Assembly: GCF_902779965.1 (NCBI RefSeq)
Contig: NZ_CACZDK010000003.1
Location: 1-64,000, forward strand
Reading direction: 5' to 3'
Length of the DNA stretch: 64,000 nucleotides
Source of the DNA: Fibrobacter succinogenes
GTDB taxonomy: Bacteria > Fibrobacterota > Fibrobacteria > Fibrobacterales > Fibrobacteraceae
The number at the start of each line of letters is the position of its first letter. Position 1 is the first letter of the stretch. Below are positions 18,001 to 26,420 of the stretch, piece after piece. Below the pieces are notes generated by a model that saw only the letters and a list, made by a program, of their open reading frames with translations, did no database searches and was not told the DNA's origin. Position numbers and translations under genes: made by a program.

Positions 18001-19255
18001 TACCGGCAAGCGACAAGTTCGTAGTACCCGCTTCGACACGCTGCAAGATGTAATCTTCGAATTCGCCCTTGAACGATTCTTCGTACACAATGCGGACTTC
18101 GTTCTGCGAGCCAAGACCTTCATCAACGTTCTTGATTTCAACGGTAATGTACGGACCAATTTTACCTTCGACCATGAAGCTAGGGTTGTAGTCCAACGAC
18201 GGTGACGGCCAAAGACTATTCTTGGTGCTACCTTCGGCATCGTCCTTTTCGCCATAGCCCTTGAAGCGAACATCCATGGAACCCTTGAGCATGAGCTTCG
18301 GCTTGTTGAAACCAAAGTCCTTCATCCAGGCAGGCATGTTCACCGGAATCGTAATATCAAATACGGAACCTGTTTCAGGCGCCTCGTAGCCATCGTTCTG
18401 CCCGACGAGCCCATTAAGCCAAAGACGCTTGCGCCCGATATCGTACATGTCCGAAACGTAATCTGCAAGTTCCGGATAATGCGATGTCCAAAGGACCGTC
18501 GTATCCGAGCGAGAAAGCGTGTTCACGCGTTTTTCCGACACATCAATTTCACGAGTGGCCACATCAATATCGTGCGAGAAAATTTGGCCCTTCGAAGTAT
18601 TCATGAGTCCCGGGCGTGCACCCACACCACCAAACGGCAGCAGGCCGTCGAGCGGAGACGTAGACTTTGGCACCGGCAAATATTTTATGGCTGGCGTCCA
18701 AACTTCTTCCGCGCTAACTTCGGAAGCGTTGTCCGTTGGCGGTTCGACCTGAGCGACAACAGGAGAATTTGCAGCACTCGCCGAAGACGATGCGGGAGCA
18801 GTCGAAGATGAGGATTGCGCTTCACTAGATGCCGGTTCTGCAGAGCTCGAAACAGGCGTCGCCGATGATATAGGCGCAGCAGATGATTGAGCCACAATCT
18901 GCGCAGAAGATGAAGCCGGCACCGCGGATGAAGCCGGAACTACAGCAGAGGACGCAGGAAGCGCAGCAGATGAAACCGGAGCAGCCGACGACTTCGGTGA
19001 AGCCGCAGACGAAACCGCCACAGACGGTTGAGACGAAGATCTAGGTTGAACGACGCTAGAAGCAGGCAACGCAGCACTTGAAGACGCTACAGAAGCCGAA
19101 GACTTCGGTGCAGGCACATCCTGGAAAAGTTCATCGTCAAATAAAGATTCATACGAGCTAAGCGTCCCGTCTTGAGACCAGACGGAACCCACAGCCACAA
19201 AGCTGCACGCAGCAAAGCCACAAAGGGCGGATTTAAAAAACTTTCTAAAACGCAA
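12005..19255 (-). CDS. sprA: SprA-family outer-membrane translocon (type IX secretion)
   Basis: A 2416-residue SprA-like protein; in Bacteroidota SprA forms the giant 36-strand outer-membrane pore of the type IX secretion system. Family features are a signal peptide ending near SVWSQD, a repeated segment like VTAGSTTLIRGTDYEVNYEL followed by GQIELLS (the SprA domain with a following barrel strand), and the full expected length with alternating beta-strand patterning to the end. Unusual is a Ser/Ala-rich, repetitive segment at about residues 48-165, not a feature I associate with SprA elsewhere. The start is a TTG at 19253-19255: a TGA lies two codons upstream and no ATG precedes the signal peptide. 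A heptad array overlaps the stop. Confidence 0.85.
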   Translation of the reverse strand: MRFRKFFKSALCGFAACSFVAVGSVWSQDGTLSSYESLFDDELFQDVPAPKSSASVASSSAALPASSVVQPRSSSQPSVAVSSAASPKSSAAPVSSAALPASSAVVPASSAVPASSSAQIVAQSSAAPISSATPVSSSAEPASSEAQSSSSTAPASSSASAANSPVVAQVEPPTDNASEVSAEEVWTPAIKYLPVPKSTSPLDGLLPFGGVGARPGLMNTSKGQIFSHDIDVATREIDVSEKRVNTLSRSDTTVLWTSHYPELADYVSDMYDIGRKRLWLNGLVGQNDGYEAPETGSVFDITIPVNMPAWMKDFGFNKPKLMLKGSMDVRFKGYGEKDDAEGSTKNSLWPSPSLDYNPSFMVEGKIGPYITVEIKNVDEGLGSQNEVRIVYEESFKGEFEDYILQRVEAGTTNLSLAGTEFTGYSENHQGLFGIKAEWKLGDWKLTTIASQDGGQQEEYSIKANESTTEFQVTDKQFIAYRYYFLDQDTRTEYIKAAIKGNTINKPLPDLKLYKRSSLNETSDVFKDIRVVYKTQQGESITKIVNRMEEIKDFTYDSKMGVIKVNGVNRNTLIAAKWGSTLHHNDTAVLIQWDAALSELKDIDKLMLRNVYSIGISDASANSFVLRMKNKSGISGNYLKTLGLADEKSGTPLVSESKIFTKDASGSYTGEMWLPCRMWTDSIYKNYGSKAQEVASQNCLEPLRNLDTTSAVAQLYTLPVYNLNRYTSQFYFESVGKRRNSMLSVRDPNSSYSVNSGSCMDISPGSEKVTAGSTTLIRGTDYEVNYELGQIELLSDRALDPNQEIKVKFECEPMFEVDNKLLLGARAELPLDLYGFGAGSVFGITALYKSQSTTAEVPTLGNEPYSSFLWGFNIRLQDSVKALTDLVNAIPGIQTTATSNWRVEAEFAGSHHNANTSKTQTALVEDFESTSTGLVYPLSRQSWTQASPPGGVDSLPFISTYIESQDYRHQGEFIWHSNTTELYKYIYDNVGNSDVDNQHLTVLKMTLRPNDNLMGNSWGGIMRANSSYYQDLSEMKYLEVVARGNSGSIFIDLGLISEDISINGMKQNGMYNGENDLGMTTAKHDRGLDDVTGENEVRVVWDCRIEPCRADTLKMGSPLVDASTRDIAGDNFKDLDDESDPPKSINGTEGNLGERAYDTEDINRNGSFDTDISFVRYRIDLSSTNAAEFEVLKNGWRRWRIPLNQYDTIVSPTGSGYKEILAESQYTRMWLGRLGPGVSEAKVQVVSLGVLGNAWEETTVADLYRTSTKENSQIVEVNGVESRVTESLATHDTTYIKVSTINNRENAKTYFKSPNTVTERDADSNAPLKETALVLEYHNMSPGQEVGVTRLFETDTKNFSAYKSLKMEIHYENGAESNADAVPIRFALQFGEGSIDGSKDYYEWSFRPKDLDLSICAPDRVQDCHEQNWLDNAFAMNLSDFSDLKRGRHPPYVEPVVKKLSGDREEQLRLVGNPSITKVDWIRFVIIADSSASPADLKGKFWINDLRLSDMDTEWGYAARVNGQVNFADFISLSGAVRYQDGDFATLSNSGRSPKPDLASAASQLDVSADISIALNKFLNDSLGFHIPMSFSYHSSTKRPYMKPTDDMILKKSSFVDLTGDMFQGDLAVESENEENRLRDDAESKGYESYVQDLGFSVSYHKDYKASETKLGEFLSQAFLERPALSYSYHQSEGRSTTSADSTYSYHTLFEYKLGTFSMFKFKPFEGLGKYSWLKDFSKTEFEPWPQTFDLTLFDFNYVRYVNQTRDPDFVEPQVDKVVTYTAELNHKLNLRWNILSFLTTSYSINIRRDMFGGGDREGFVKENFFTTAEGGLFASGYIFDHDHSDRKVYVSRDSLVIIPVDTIAKTDANGKQLTIDMQNPDSYEIRYDTTAFYKVDSVGHREYGRAYGILRNERSRNQQFRINFNPKLIPFIPFNMQFSSDFNQQKSIPDDFSFTDPSNIEKNYWTISQTNRFEFTPSLKIIDLANLFGKDNAVSGFFNKLKWREVKFNWNASTNTIGENFTLAQLYEEQGVTPFQYYLYGLGLGDGHGGRGLWNIMTGDMGLTSRDDFTGFAQYRNKNVDTLVYQGSFRNSVSRSLQISTGLTLPFWDISLTTDFQWKEDFSQSREYPLYIDTTTTFPKFGIGIAIPNIAQKVSFLNSFRSVSLNSRFDYNRTVTSRPFQSAEDSWARVWNFNPLIRVTFLTQNNMRIENNLRMKIETTDRRPKEEVISNPCWPKEEENCTDTTRYFLETPWIPTWLYNDFAINIGDDFSISYPLKLDKGFQLWKWYFKFKNNIDLKLTAGYDYKKTIRKEYKPVDGYDMKNKESGTDGVFVRWNYDSGVEPFVAYKPKLELSYRTVPSRTHEWFIRPSASYTFNKMASLSSYIEYRQIHEKLDDETAHVRQILQFELALMLRFD

Positions 19256-19376
19256 CGGTCACAAAATACAAAAACGGGACACAAAAAATTAGCACCGATA
19301 ACATAGAAAAAAAGAAACGTCCCCATTTTATGAGGACGCTTCAAAATCGGATTCTAGACCCTATTTACAGGATAAA

Positions 19377-21269
19377 CTAGAGGAATACTTCGATGCCACC
19401 GCGGCACTTTTCCCAAGCCGGATTCTTCTTGCACAAGAGTTCAATCATCTTGTCGTAAGTAGCCGTGTTGGAGAAACCCTTCCACAAGCGACGTTCTACA
19501 GATTCACCGGAATCCTTGTCGATCGTAGTGATGGTGTCGTAGTAGTTCGTGTTATCCTTGAATTCAGAAATCAAGATGTTCTTCAAGTCATCCGTGTAGA
19601 TGCGAGATGCATACTTGAGGATGGAATCGTTAAAGTTGAGTTCGTTTTCGACGAGCCATTCGAAGTCCTGGATCGGGTTGCCGTAGATGAGCCAGTGACG
19701 GAGTGCGAGAGCGACCACGAGGTCCTTCACGGCACTGCGGAAGATGAATTTATCTTCAAGACGACCGTTCCACGTGATGCGGGTCAGCGGGTTATCGTCG
19801 TTGGCTTCGATAGACACGCCCTTGCCCGGAGTGACCTTGCGGATCTTGATCGGGAGACGGCTAAGGAGCTGCCACGCCTTCGTGAAGGCAATCGTCTTGC
19901 GGACGAAGTCCTTTTCCTTTTCAGGGGCAACGCGCACAAACGCACCGAAGCAGCGCTGGTAGAGCGTTTCCTTGTCGAAGATGCAGTCGCTGGAGCGGCA
20001 TTCGCTGAGCTTACCATCCATCATGAACAATGTCTTAGCAAGTTCCGGGCGCATGCGGACTTCGAGCTTACGGGTACGGGCCTTGAGGCGGACACCGTCC
20101 TTATAAACGTAGGTAAAGCCTTCTTCCTGGTAACGCTGCCAAATGAAGAACTGCAAATCGTCGGCAGCACGCAGATGGTAGCTGAACACCGGGTTCTGGC
20201 GGTTGTTAGCCATGGTCACCTGGTTCAAGAAGTTGTCGGCGCCCTGGTACGGCACCACAACCTTAACGAGCACCTGCGGATTCACCGGATGCTTGCTCTT
20301 CTTGGCGTACTGTTCGTACGTGAAGAGGGACTGTGCACCGTTGATGATCTTCGGACGTTCAATGAAAAGCACCTTCTTGCCATCGCGTTCCTTGAGGCGC
20401 AGGTCGTCGCCCGTGAGGGTCATACCGTTGTGGAGGAACGGGAAGTCATCGACGTTCACGTTCTTGTCGTCATTCCTTTCCATCGTCTGGAAGGCATCGA
20501 TAAGAGCGGCATTCGTATGAGTGAGGTTACCAAGATAAGTACGAATGTTAGAGCTTACGATAGCCATGTTGTGCTTGGTCTTGAGGCGCTTACCAAGGGC
20601 AACGTGGTAGTCAAAAATCGTGCGGATCGGGCAGAAACCGAGGAAGAGTTCGCCGTGATCGGAAGTGAGGTGGAGCGGTTCGGAGTCCATCTCGATTTCA
20701 AGTTTGTCATCTGCGCTGCGGAAATCACGAGTAAGGTCGTCGTGTTCGGCAATGATTTCGAGCTTTGCCTTGACGTCGGCTTTCCAGAGAGTGAGCTTGC
20801 GGCGCATGTCCTTGAGGGTACGTTCAAGTTCGGAGTCCGTGATATCGCGGCTTGCGCGAGTGCGGAGCACCGTGATTTCGAGCGTTTCCATGTACGGACG
20901 GCTGGCAGGAGCATTTTCATCCTCTTCAGTCTCTTCGTCCGTAATCTTGTTGACGGCCCACGGGTCTGCTTCTTCGCGAAGCGAGAGGAAGAACGGATTG
21001 GTCGGGTCGCTGGTACGGAACACGGCAATCTGAAGCTGTTTCAGATCGGCATTCAAGTGTGCGACAACCTTTTCGAGCGGAGTATCTTCATCCAAGAAGA
21101 TAAAGAATTCCATGAAGCCCTGTGAATATTGGAAGCCGTGGAAGCATCCATTTTCATCCAGGTTTAGATGCCGGAGTGCCTTAATTCGATCGTTAGGGTC
21201 GTTAGGGTTCAAGCTCAAGAGGCTAGCGACAAATGCTAAGCGGCGTTCCTGCGATTTTGTTAGTTCCAT
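19377..21269 (-). CDS. AIPR family protein
   Basis: This 630-residue protein matches the AIPR (abortive infection phage resistance) family pattern: SSNIRTYLG, then FLHNGMTLTGDDL (NNGIT-like), then IERPKIINGAQSLFTYEQ (IVNGxQT-like). In known cases such proteins act in phage defence, but many members have no assigned function, so defence is only a possibility. GAGGAA lies just before the ATG. The N-terminal 180 residues look like a separate domain rich in Glu and Asp. It is divergent from the LRR gene across a very AT-rich 258-base spacer. Base composition resembles its neighbours, so there is no strong sign of recent transfer. Confidence 0.72.
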   Translation of the reverse strand: MELTKSQERRLAFVASLLSLNPNDPNDRIKALRHLNLDENGCFHGFQYSQGFMEFFIFLDEDTPLEKVVAHLNADLKQLQIAVFRTSDPTNPFFLSLREEADPWAVNKITDEETEEDENAPASRPYMETLEITVLRTRASRDITDSELERTLKDMRRKLTLWKADVKAKLEIIAEHDDLTRDFRSADDKLEIEMDSEPLHLTSDHGELFLGFCPIRTIFDYHVALGKRLKTKHNMAIVSSNIRTYLGNLTHTNAALIDAFQTMERNDDKNVNVDDFPFLHNGMTLTGDDLRLKERDGKKVLFIERPKIINGAQSLFTYEQYAKKSKHPVNPQVLVKVVVPYQGADNFLNQVTMANNRQNPVFSYHLRAADDLQFFIWQRYQEEGFTYVYKDGVRLKARTRKLEVRMRPELAKTLFMMDGKLSECRSSDCIFDKETLYQRCFGAFVRVAPEKEKDFVRKTIAFTKAWQLLSRLPIKIRKVTPGKGVSIEANDDNPLTRITWNGRLEDKFIFRSAVKDLVVALALRHWLIYGNPIQDFEWLVENELNFNDSILKYASRIYTDDLKNILISEFKDNTNYYDTITTIDKDSGESVERRLWKGFSNTATYDKMIELLCKKNPAWEKCRGGIEVFL

Positions 21270-21526
21270 TTTTTCCTCAATAATTACACTGCAAGACCAA
21301 TATACAATAATATTATATATTGGAGTATTCTCGTAATTCGCACCCTAAAAATAGCTTCAAATTATGACATTTGCGTGCAAAAAAAGATAAAACATTCATT
21401 TTTTTGGTGTAAACGCCCATTTTTTAGTGAACAAATGGATAAAATCATCATTTTTTATGTTTTTTTCGTACCGGTTCACGTTTTTTTTTACAAAAAAGCT
21501 ATGATTTAAATATTAGGAGTCTTTTT

Positions 21527-22279
21527 ATGAATTTACTAGATGTTATAGCGAAAGCAAAACAAGAAAAAGCAAAGAAGTTGGACTTGTCTCAGAAGGGCCT
21601 GCGCCTTTTGCCACCTGAACTTTTTGAAATTGAGTCCCTTGAAGAATTGAACCTCGACCGCAACATGCTCGTCGAAATTCCCGACGATATTGGTCTTTTG
21701 AAGAACTTGAAGAGCCTTTCCGTGAGCGAAAACGACCTCATGGAATTGCCGGAATCTATTGGTGAACTGACAAACCTCGAAAATCTCTACTTGGGCTATA
21801 ACAGCCTTTCGGACCTGCCGGAATCTGTAGGCAAGCTCGTGAACCTCCAGACCGTGAACATCGCTAAAAACCAGCTTCTGGACTTGCCGCTTGAAATCGG
21901 CAACTGGCAGAAGGTGTTCAAGCTCTCGCTCCACGACAACATGCTCTCTGAAATTCCGCCGACCATCGGCAAGATGAAAAGCCTCGTAAAGCTCTACCTC
22001 GACAACAACGAACTTACGACTATTCCGGCAACGCTCTCGCACCTCGAAAACCTCGAAATTCTCATGGTTTCCGGCAACCGCTTGGGCTCCATTCCGTCTG
22101 AATTCGGCAACTTGAAGAACCTCCGCGAACTTGTGCTTGACGCAAACCAGCTTGCGACCCTCCCGGATAGCCTTGCCGAATGCGACAATCTCCAGACAAT
22201 ATCCGTTATCGAAAACCCGATGGAAGAAGGCGTTCCACGCGTCCTCCTCGACAAGAAGGGACTAAGCATCGATCAGTAG
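21527..22279 (+). CDS. Leucine-rich repeat protein
   Basis: A 250-residue protein made almost wholly of about nine 23-residue leucine-rich repeats from residue 18 to 235 (pattern LxxLxLxxNxLxxLPxxIGxLxN). It has no signal peptide or membrane segment, so it is probably cytoplasmic. AGGAG lies six bases before the ATG. Repeats of this plant/ROCO-like type mediate protein binding; the partner is unknown. It is divergent from the AIPR gene, and a shared regulatory spacer is possible but unproved. Confidence 0.85.
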   Translation: MNLLDVIAKAKQEKAKKLDLSQKGLRLLPPELFEIESLEELNLDRNMLVEIPDDIGLLKNLKSLSVSENDLMELPESIGELTNLENLYLGYNSLSDLPESVGKLVNLQTVNIAKNQLLDLPLEIGNWQKVFKLSLHDNMLSEIPPTIGKMKSLVKLYLDNNELTTIPATLSHLENLEILMVSGNRLGSIPSEFGNLKNLRELVLDANQLATLPDSLAECDNLQTISVIENPMEEGVPRVLLDKKGLSIDQ

Positions 22280-22290
22280 CGTCTTAGCCG

Positions 22291-22325
22291 CAGTTACTAG
22301 TCTCTAGTTATTAGTTACTAGAAAA
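22291..22325. repeat. Heptad array, TAGTTAC-type
   Basis: CAGTTAC, TAGTCTC, TAGTTAT, TAGTTAC, TAGAAAA in 7-base register, 12 bases after the LRR stop codon. The unit recurs at 39901-39935. Confidence 0.8.
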
Positions 22326-22330
22326 TTGTC

Positions 22331-22352
22331 ATTCCCGGCATAGTCCGGGAAT
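22331..22352 (+). repeat. ATTCCCGG/CCGGGAAT intergenic hairpin
   Basis: A perfect 8-bp stem with a 6-base loop, preceded by GTC and followed by CTCCTTTT. It could end the LRR transcript. Its frame matches the GTCAT hairpin family at 11834 and 52518. Confidence 0.5.
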
Positions 22353-22399
22353 CTCCTTTTTAGAGCAACACAAAAGTCAAACGTTTAAAGGATAAAGTC

Positions 22400-23725
22400 A
22401 TGAAAACCCGAATAATGTTCGCAATCTTGCTCCTGAGCTTGTTGGGATGTTCCGACTTTATTTCTCCGGTCAAGAGCACGCCAGGGCCGGAATCCGAGTA
22501 CGCGTTCAACTACTGGCTCTTGAATAACATCTATCTATACGAAGATGAGCTCCCAAACCTGCAAGAAGATGGTGACTCCATCCAGTTGCTCTACAATACA
22601 CTAAAAGACCCTTATACCACTTACACACCTCCATCGCAAAGCGAAGATAAAATCACCCATCTTAACACAAGCATGATTGCAGGCGATGTCGGGATACGCT
22701 ACTTCAATTATCCCAACTTAGAACATCCTATCATCATCGATCGAGTTTATCCTCAAAGCCCCGCTGGAAAAGCGGGCGTGCCCAGATTCGGAAGCATCAT
22801 CAGCGTAAACGATATAGAACTTACAGGCGACAAAGCCAAAGTCACTTACGATTCTATTTTAAACTACAGCAAAACTATTAGGCTCCTCGTTGCCTACAAA
22901 GGTGAAACCAAGCTTTACGAACTCCAAAAGGAAACCATCTTTGCTCCAACCATTTTTGTCGATACTCTTTTCGAAGATTCTTCTAAAGGCTATCCGGGAA
23001 TTATTTTCATCACAATCGAAGGATTCAAGCCCAAAACGGTCGACCAAGATAGCGGATCTTACGGCGAACTCAAGACCTACCTGAAATCTACAATTTCAGA
23101 CAAGCGCGTCCGCGTTTTGGACTTGCGAGGCAATCTCGGCGGGCATGTAAAACAAAGTACACTCATGGCCGATCTTTTTGTCAGCACAGGTATTCTTTCT
23201 ACAACACTATCGCGTTCACTGAATCCCGACGGAGAATCCATTCACACGTCTTCCACCACAAAAGCCAAAGCAGGAGATCCTGGAGAAACCGGAAATTTCA
23301 TAATCCTTGCAAACCAGGCAACAGCAAGCGCCGCCGAGATCTTCATTGCAGCCGTCACTGAACTAACTGATATCCCGCTAATCGGCTCTCGAACTTTTGG
23401 CAAAGGCATCGGACAAACGACCTTTTTCACATATGCCGGCGGAGTTGCTACGATAACCAACTATCAATTTTTGACGCCCAAAGGCAATTCCTACCACAAA
23501 GTTGGAATCCCCCCCAAATATGAATGCGATAATACTATTGGAGAAGTTTGCGCAGCCAAGATTGCTAATAAACTTTATGGTGTGAAAAGTTCATACCAAG
23601 ATGACAGTGTTCTTGCAAAACAATACCGCAAAAATACAGATGAAACCAAAAATTTTGAAGGAGGAGCTATAGAATGGACCAACATAGACACCTATTTAAA
23701 GGTATTCAACGACTTACATCGATAA
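22400..23725 (+). CDS. S41 family peptidase lipoprotein, first of a tandem pair
   Basis: A C-terminal-processing-type (S41) serine protease, probably outer-membrane or periplasmic. Lipobox LLLSLLGC is at residues 12-19, a PDZ-like region follows around 90-170 (PQSPAGKAGVPRFGSIISVN), and the catalytic core has LRGNLGG, then NQATASAAEIF with the nucleophile Ser, and GKGIGQ with the base Lys. AAAGGA precedes the ATG. The next gene starts inside its last 52 bases and encodes a paralogue, so the pair arose by duplication and is translationally coupled. The substrate is unknown; S41 lipoproteins can trim or clear exported proteins. Confidence 0.86.
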   Translation: MKTRIMFAILLLSLLGCSDFISPVKSTPGPESEYAFNYWLLNNIYLYEDELPNLQEDGDSIQLLYNTLKDPYTTYTPPSQSEDKITHLNTSMIAGDVGIRYFNYPNLEHPIIIDRVYPQSPAGKAGVPRFGSIISVNDIELTGDKAKVTYDSILNYSKTIRLLVAYKGETKLYELQKETIFAPTIFVDTLFEDSSKGYPGIIFITIEGFKPKTVDQDSGSYGELKTYLKSTISDKRVRVLDLRGNLGGHVKQSTLMADLFVSTGILSTTLSRSLNPDGESIHTSSTTKAKAGDPGETGNFIILANQATASAAEIFIAAVTELTDIPLIGSRTFGKGIGQTTFFTYAGGVATITNYQFLTPKGNSYHKVGIPPKYECDNTIGEVCAAKIANKLYGVKSSYQDDSVLAKQYRKNTDETKNFEGGAIEWTNIDTYLKVFNDLHR

Positions 23726-25101
23726 CAAAAACAATCGCATCGTTTGTTTTTTGCGGATTCTTTTTTGGCACGACGGCATGTTCCACAGATAGCGACAGCG
23801 GGATTACGCCATACAGCGACAACATACAGGAACTCATTGAGACAAGTGCAAATACAGCCACGCCCGAATTTATCTATAACTATTATCTACTCCGTTACCA
23901 CTACATAGACCAAAACAAATATCTCGGTGCTCCAGAGAATTATATCGGCAAAGTAGATGTTCAAGCCATGCTGGATAACCACATTCCGTGGGACTATTTC
24001 AATATTTATTACATGTACGAGCAAATGAAAGATCCGTACACGTACTATCTGGATCCATCGCGTTCCTTAACATGGCTGAATCAATTAATGAATGCTACCG
24101 AGTCGATCGATAACGGTTTTACCCTTGATTCATCTTACCTTCCGGCAGGGAAATACGTTATCGAAAGCGTTGCCAAAAATTCTCCCGCCGAAAAAGCTGG
24201 ATTAAAAAGCGGTGACGAAATCATCGCCATCGAAGGCGTTTCTCCAACAAACGACATCGCATTTAACAGGCTAACGACAGCAAACGAAGGTGATATAATC
24301 AACTTCACTATTAAGAGAGACTCTATTTCCCGAAACATTTCTTACGCCATCAGCGCATACAATGCATCAACAGTAAATTTAACGTTCAAAGATTCCATTC
24401 CCATCATTACCATCCACGAATTCCAAAGCCAAACATCAAGCGATTCCGGCACATTCGGAGAATTCATCGGGTTTCTCCGCGAAACAGAAAAATACAAGTC
24501 CACCATCATCGACTTACGCGATAACGGAGGTGGCGATATCGATCAATGTATAGCCATGTCCAAAGCATTACTCGCCAAGGGTGACACCGTCATAAGAATG
24601 GACACGACCAAGGCCGATTCAATTCACAAAAAACAAATCATAGAAACGACATACCCCATAAGCACAGTGAACGGAATTGGCAAAGACCGGTATTTCGTAT
24701 TTCTAGCAAACGGCAATACAGCAAGCTGTTCCGAAACCATGATTGCATCAATTACTTCGAACAAAAAATCCCCAGTCGTTGGCTCCACCACCTATGGGAA
24801 AGGCATCGGTCAACACCTTCAGCTAACCCCATCCCTTGCCCTAAATTCAATTACAAGCTACAAGTTTTACGATAAAAATGGTGACGTTTACCACAGGTAC
24901 GGGATTGAACCAGACTTTCCTATTAACGACAGGTCTTTAGCTCTCGAAAAAGCTGTAGAACTTGCAAAAGCAAAGAACTTCACAAGAATCGCTAGTTACG
25001 GTACCCAAAACACAGGGCACTTTGCAAAAATCGGATCCAGCCTGCCCGATACGATGCCGAGCAGCTATCTTTTGCCAGAAGAATACAGAAAGAAATTCTA
25101 A
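23674..25101 (+). CDS. S41 family peptidase lipoprotein, second of a tandem pair
   Basis: A 475-residue paralogue of the preceding protease. The N-terminus has a long basic lead, a hydrophobic stretch and the lipobox GTTAC near residue 36. A PDZ segment (AKNSPAEKAGLKSGDEIIAI) is followed by the S41 core: LRDNGGG, NGNTASCSETM (nucleophile Ser after Ala/Thr) and TTYGKGIGQH with the Lys. The start is fixed by AAGGAGG about nine bases before the ATG at 23674, although this overlaps the upstream gene by 52 bases. Both genes look AT-richer than glmS or secDF. It is convergent with the M23 gene, with only eight bases between the stops. Confidence 0.86.
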   Translation: MDQHRHLFKGIQRLTSITKTIASFVFCGFFFGTTACSTDSDSGITPYSDNIQELIETSANTATPEFIYNYYLLRYHYIDQNKYLGAPENYIGKVDVQAMLDNHIPWDYFNIYYMYEQMKDPYTYYLDPSRSLTWLNQLMNATESIDNGFTLDSSYLPAGKYVIESVAKNSPAEKAGLKSGDEIIAIEGVSPTNDIAFNRLTTANEGDIINFTIKRDSISRNISYAISAYNASTVNLTFKDSIPIITIHEFQSQTSSDSGTFGEFIGFLRETEKYKSTIIDLRDNGGGDIDQCIAMSKALLAKGDTVIRMDTTKADSIHKKQIIETTYPISTVNGIGKDRYFVFLANGNTASCSETMIASITSNKKSPVVGSTTYGKGIGQHLQLTPSLALNSITSYKFYDKNGDVYHRYGIEPDFPINDRSLALEKAVELAKAKNFTRIASYGTQNTGHFAKIGSSLPDTMPSSYLLPEEYRKKF

Positions 25102-25109
25102 AAGTTTAA

Positions 25110-26420
25110 TTATTTCAACACGCGCATACGGACCATAACGTCCGTAGAGTCGTTTGCCTTGACGGCAGGTGCTGCAAGTGTGAGCTCAATTTCCTTGCGG
25201 ATATTGGCGACCTGCTTTTTCAGGCGAGCAAGACGGTTGCCTTCGAGCTTCGGTGTTGCAATCATCGTCTTCTTGGCGGGGTTCATCCAGTTGCCGCGAG
25301 CATCCTTGAAGCCCAAGTGCAAATGCGGGCCCGTGCTGCGACCTGTAGAACCAACACGACCAATAACCTGACGCGGAGCGACCTTAGCGCCCACTTTTAC
25401 GCCACGAACAGACAAGTGCATGTACCAGCTTTCGGAGTTGTCCCTATGGCGCACAGCAATCTTGTTACCGCTCAAGTCATCGTAGCCAGAAACCGTCACG
25501 ACACCAGCAGCAACGGCATAAACCGGAGAACCCGTGGGGCTACCATAGTCGATACCGTGATGTACCGTGCGGCGGCCCGTAATCGGGTGGATGCGAGCAC
25601 CATACTGACTTGTGATGTGCAAACGATCTAGCGGGTAACGAAGTCCTTCAAACACAAGCGCTTCGCCTTTTTCGGTATAGTGAGCGTTAAAGGAGCTCTT
25701 CGGATCCGGGTCTTCGTAACGGAAAGCTTCATGATGGCCAACCGTGTGACCATTAAATTCAGCATAAAGAACCTTGCCGCTAATCCAGATAGAATCTTGA
25801 TAGAACTTTTCTTCGAGCAAAATGCGGAATTTGTCGCCCGGACGAGCCAGTTGGAACGAAACCTTGCACTGCAAAATTCCGCTCACGGTGCCCACCATGC
25901 GACCGGGAATACCGACCTTGTAGAGAATGCCATTCAAGGTGCTACCCGTTTCAAGAGCCCCTTCGAAAACAGACTGGCGGATAGTGACCGGCTTGTCGAT
26001 ACGGCTATAAGAAAATCCTGAACTGGTCTTGCTCAACATGTGGACCGTAGCCGGGTTCGGCGCAAAACGGAAACGCTGGACATTTCCTGAAGAATCAAGC
26101 GCGGCATAGAACACCTGACCTACGCGAAGTGCAGAAAGTTCAACAGAGTCCTGCAAAGCAATCACGATTTTACCACGTTCGTTTTCGTTAATATTCATGC
26201 GGTAAAGCACCTGGAAAAGCCCATCACCAGCACGGACCGTATCGTTTTTCACAAGCCATTTCGAAGAAGACTCTTGGGCCTTTGCAATCAAGGACTTTAA
26301 AGAATCGGCCGTAGCTTCAAGCTTTGCTTTTTCTTGAGTCAACGCATCGATTTTTTTCTGTTCATTACATCCGGTAAACGCAATAATTGCAACACACAAT
26401 AAAAAGAAAATTCTAGACAT
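25110..26420 (-). CDS. M23 family metallopeptidase lipoprotein
   Basis: A LytM/M23 zinc peptidase that probably cuts peptidoglycan cross-bridges, or regulates amidases, in the periplasm. The lipobox is AFTGC near residue 18, a coiled coil follows (20-50), then an opioid growth factor receptor-like/LysM-like middle region seen in MepM-type proteins. The C-terminal M23 domain has HHGIDYGSPTGSPV with the first His/Asp pair and TGPHLHLG with the HxH motif, so the metal site appears intact. The ATG at 26420 is preferred to an upstream TTG. It has the layout of MepM (YebA) endopeptidases but is lipid-anchored rather than transmembrane. Confidence 0.86.
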   Translation of the reverse strand: MSRIFFLLCVAIIAFTGCNEQKKIDALTQEKAKLEATADSLKSLIAKAQESSSKWLVKNDTVRAGDGLFQVLYRMNINENERGKIVIALQDSVELSALRVGQVFYAALDSSGNVQRFRFAPNPATVHMLSKTSSGFSYSRIDKPVTIRQSVFEGALETGSTLNGILYKVGIPGRMVGTVSGILQCKVSFQLARPGDKFRILLEEKFYQDSIWISGKVLYAEFNGHTVGHHEAFRYEDPDPKSSFNAHYTEKGEALVFEGLRYPLDRLHITSQYGARIHPITGRRTVHHGIDYGSPTGSPVYAVAAGVVTVSGYDDLSGNKIAVRHRDNSESWYMHLSVRGVKVGAKVAPRQVIGRVGSTGRSTGPHLHLGFKDARGNWMNPAKKTMIATPKLEGNRLARLKKQVANIRKEIELTLAAPAVKANDSTDVMVRMRVLK

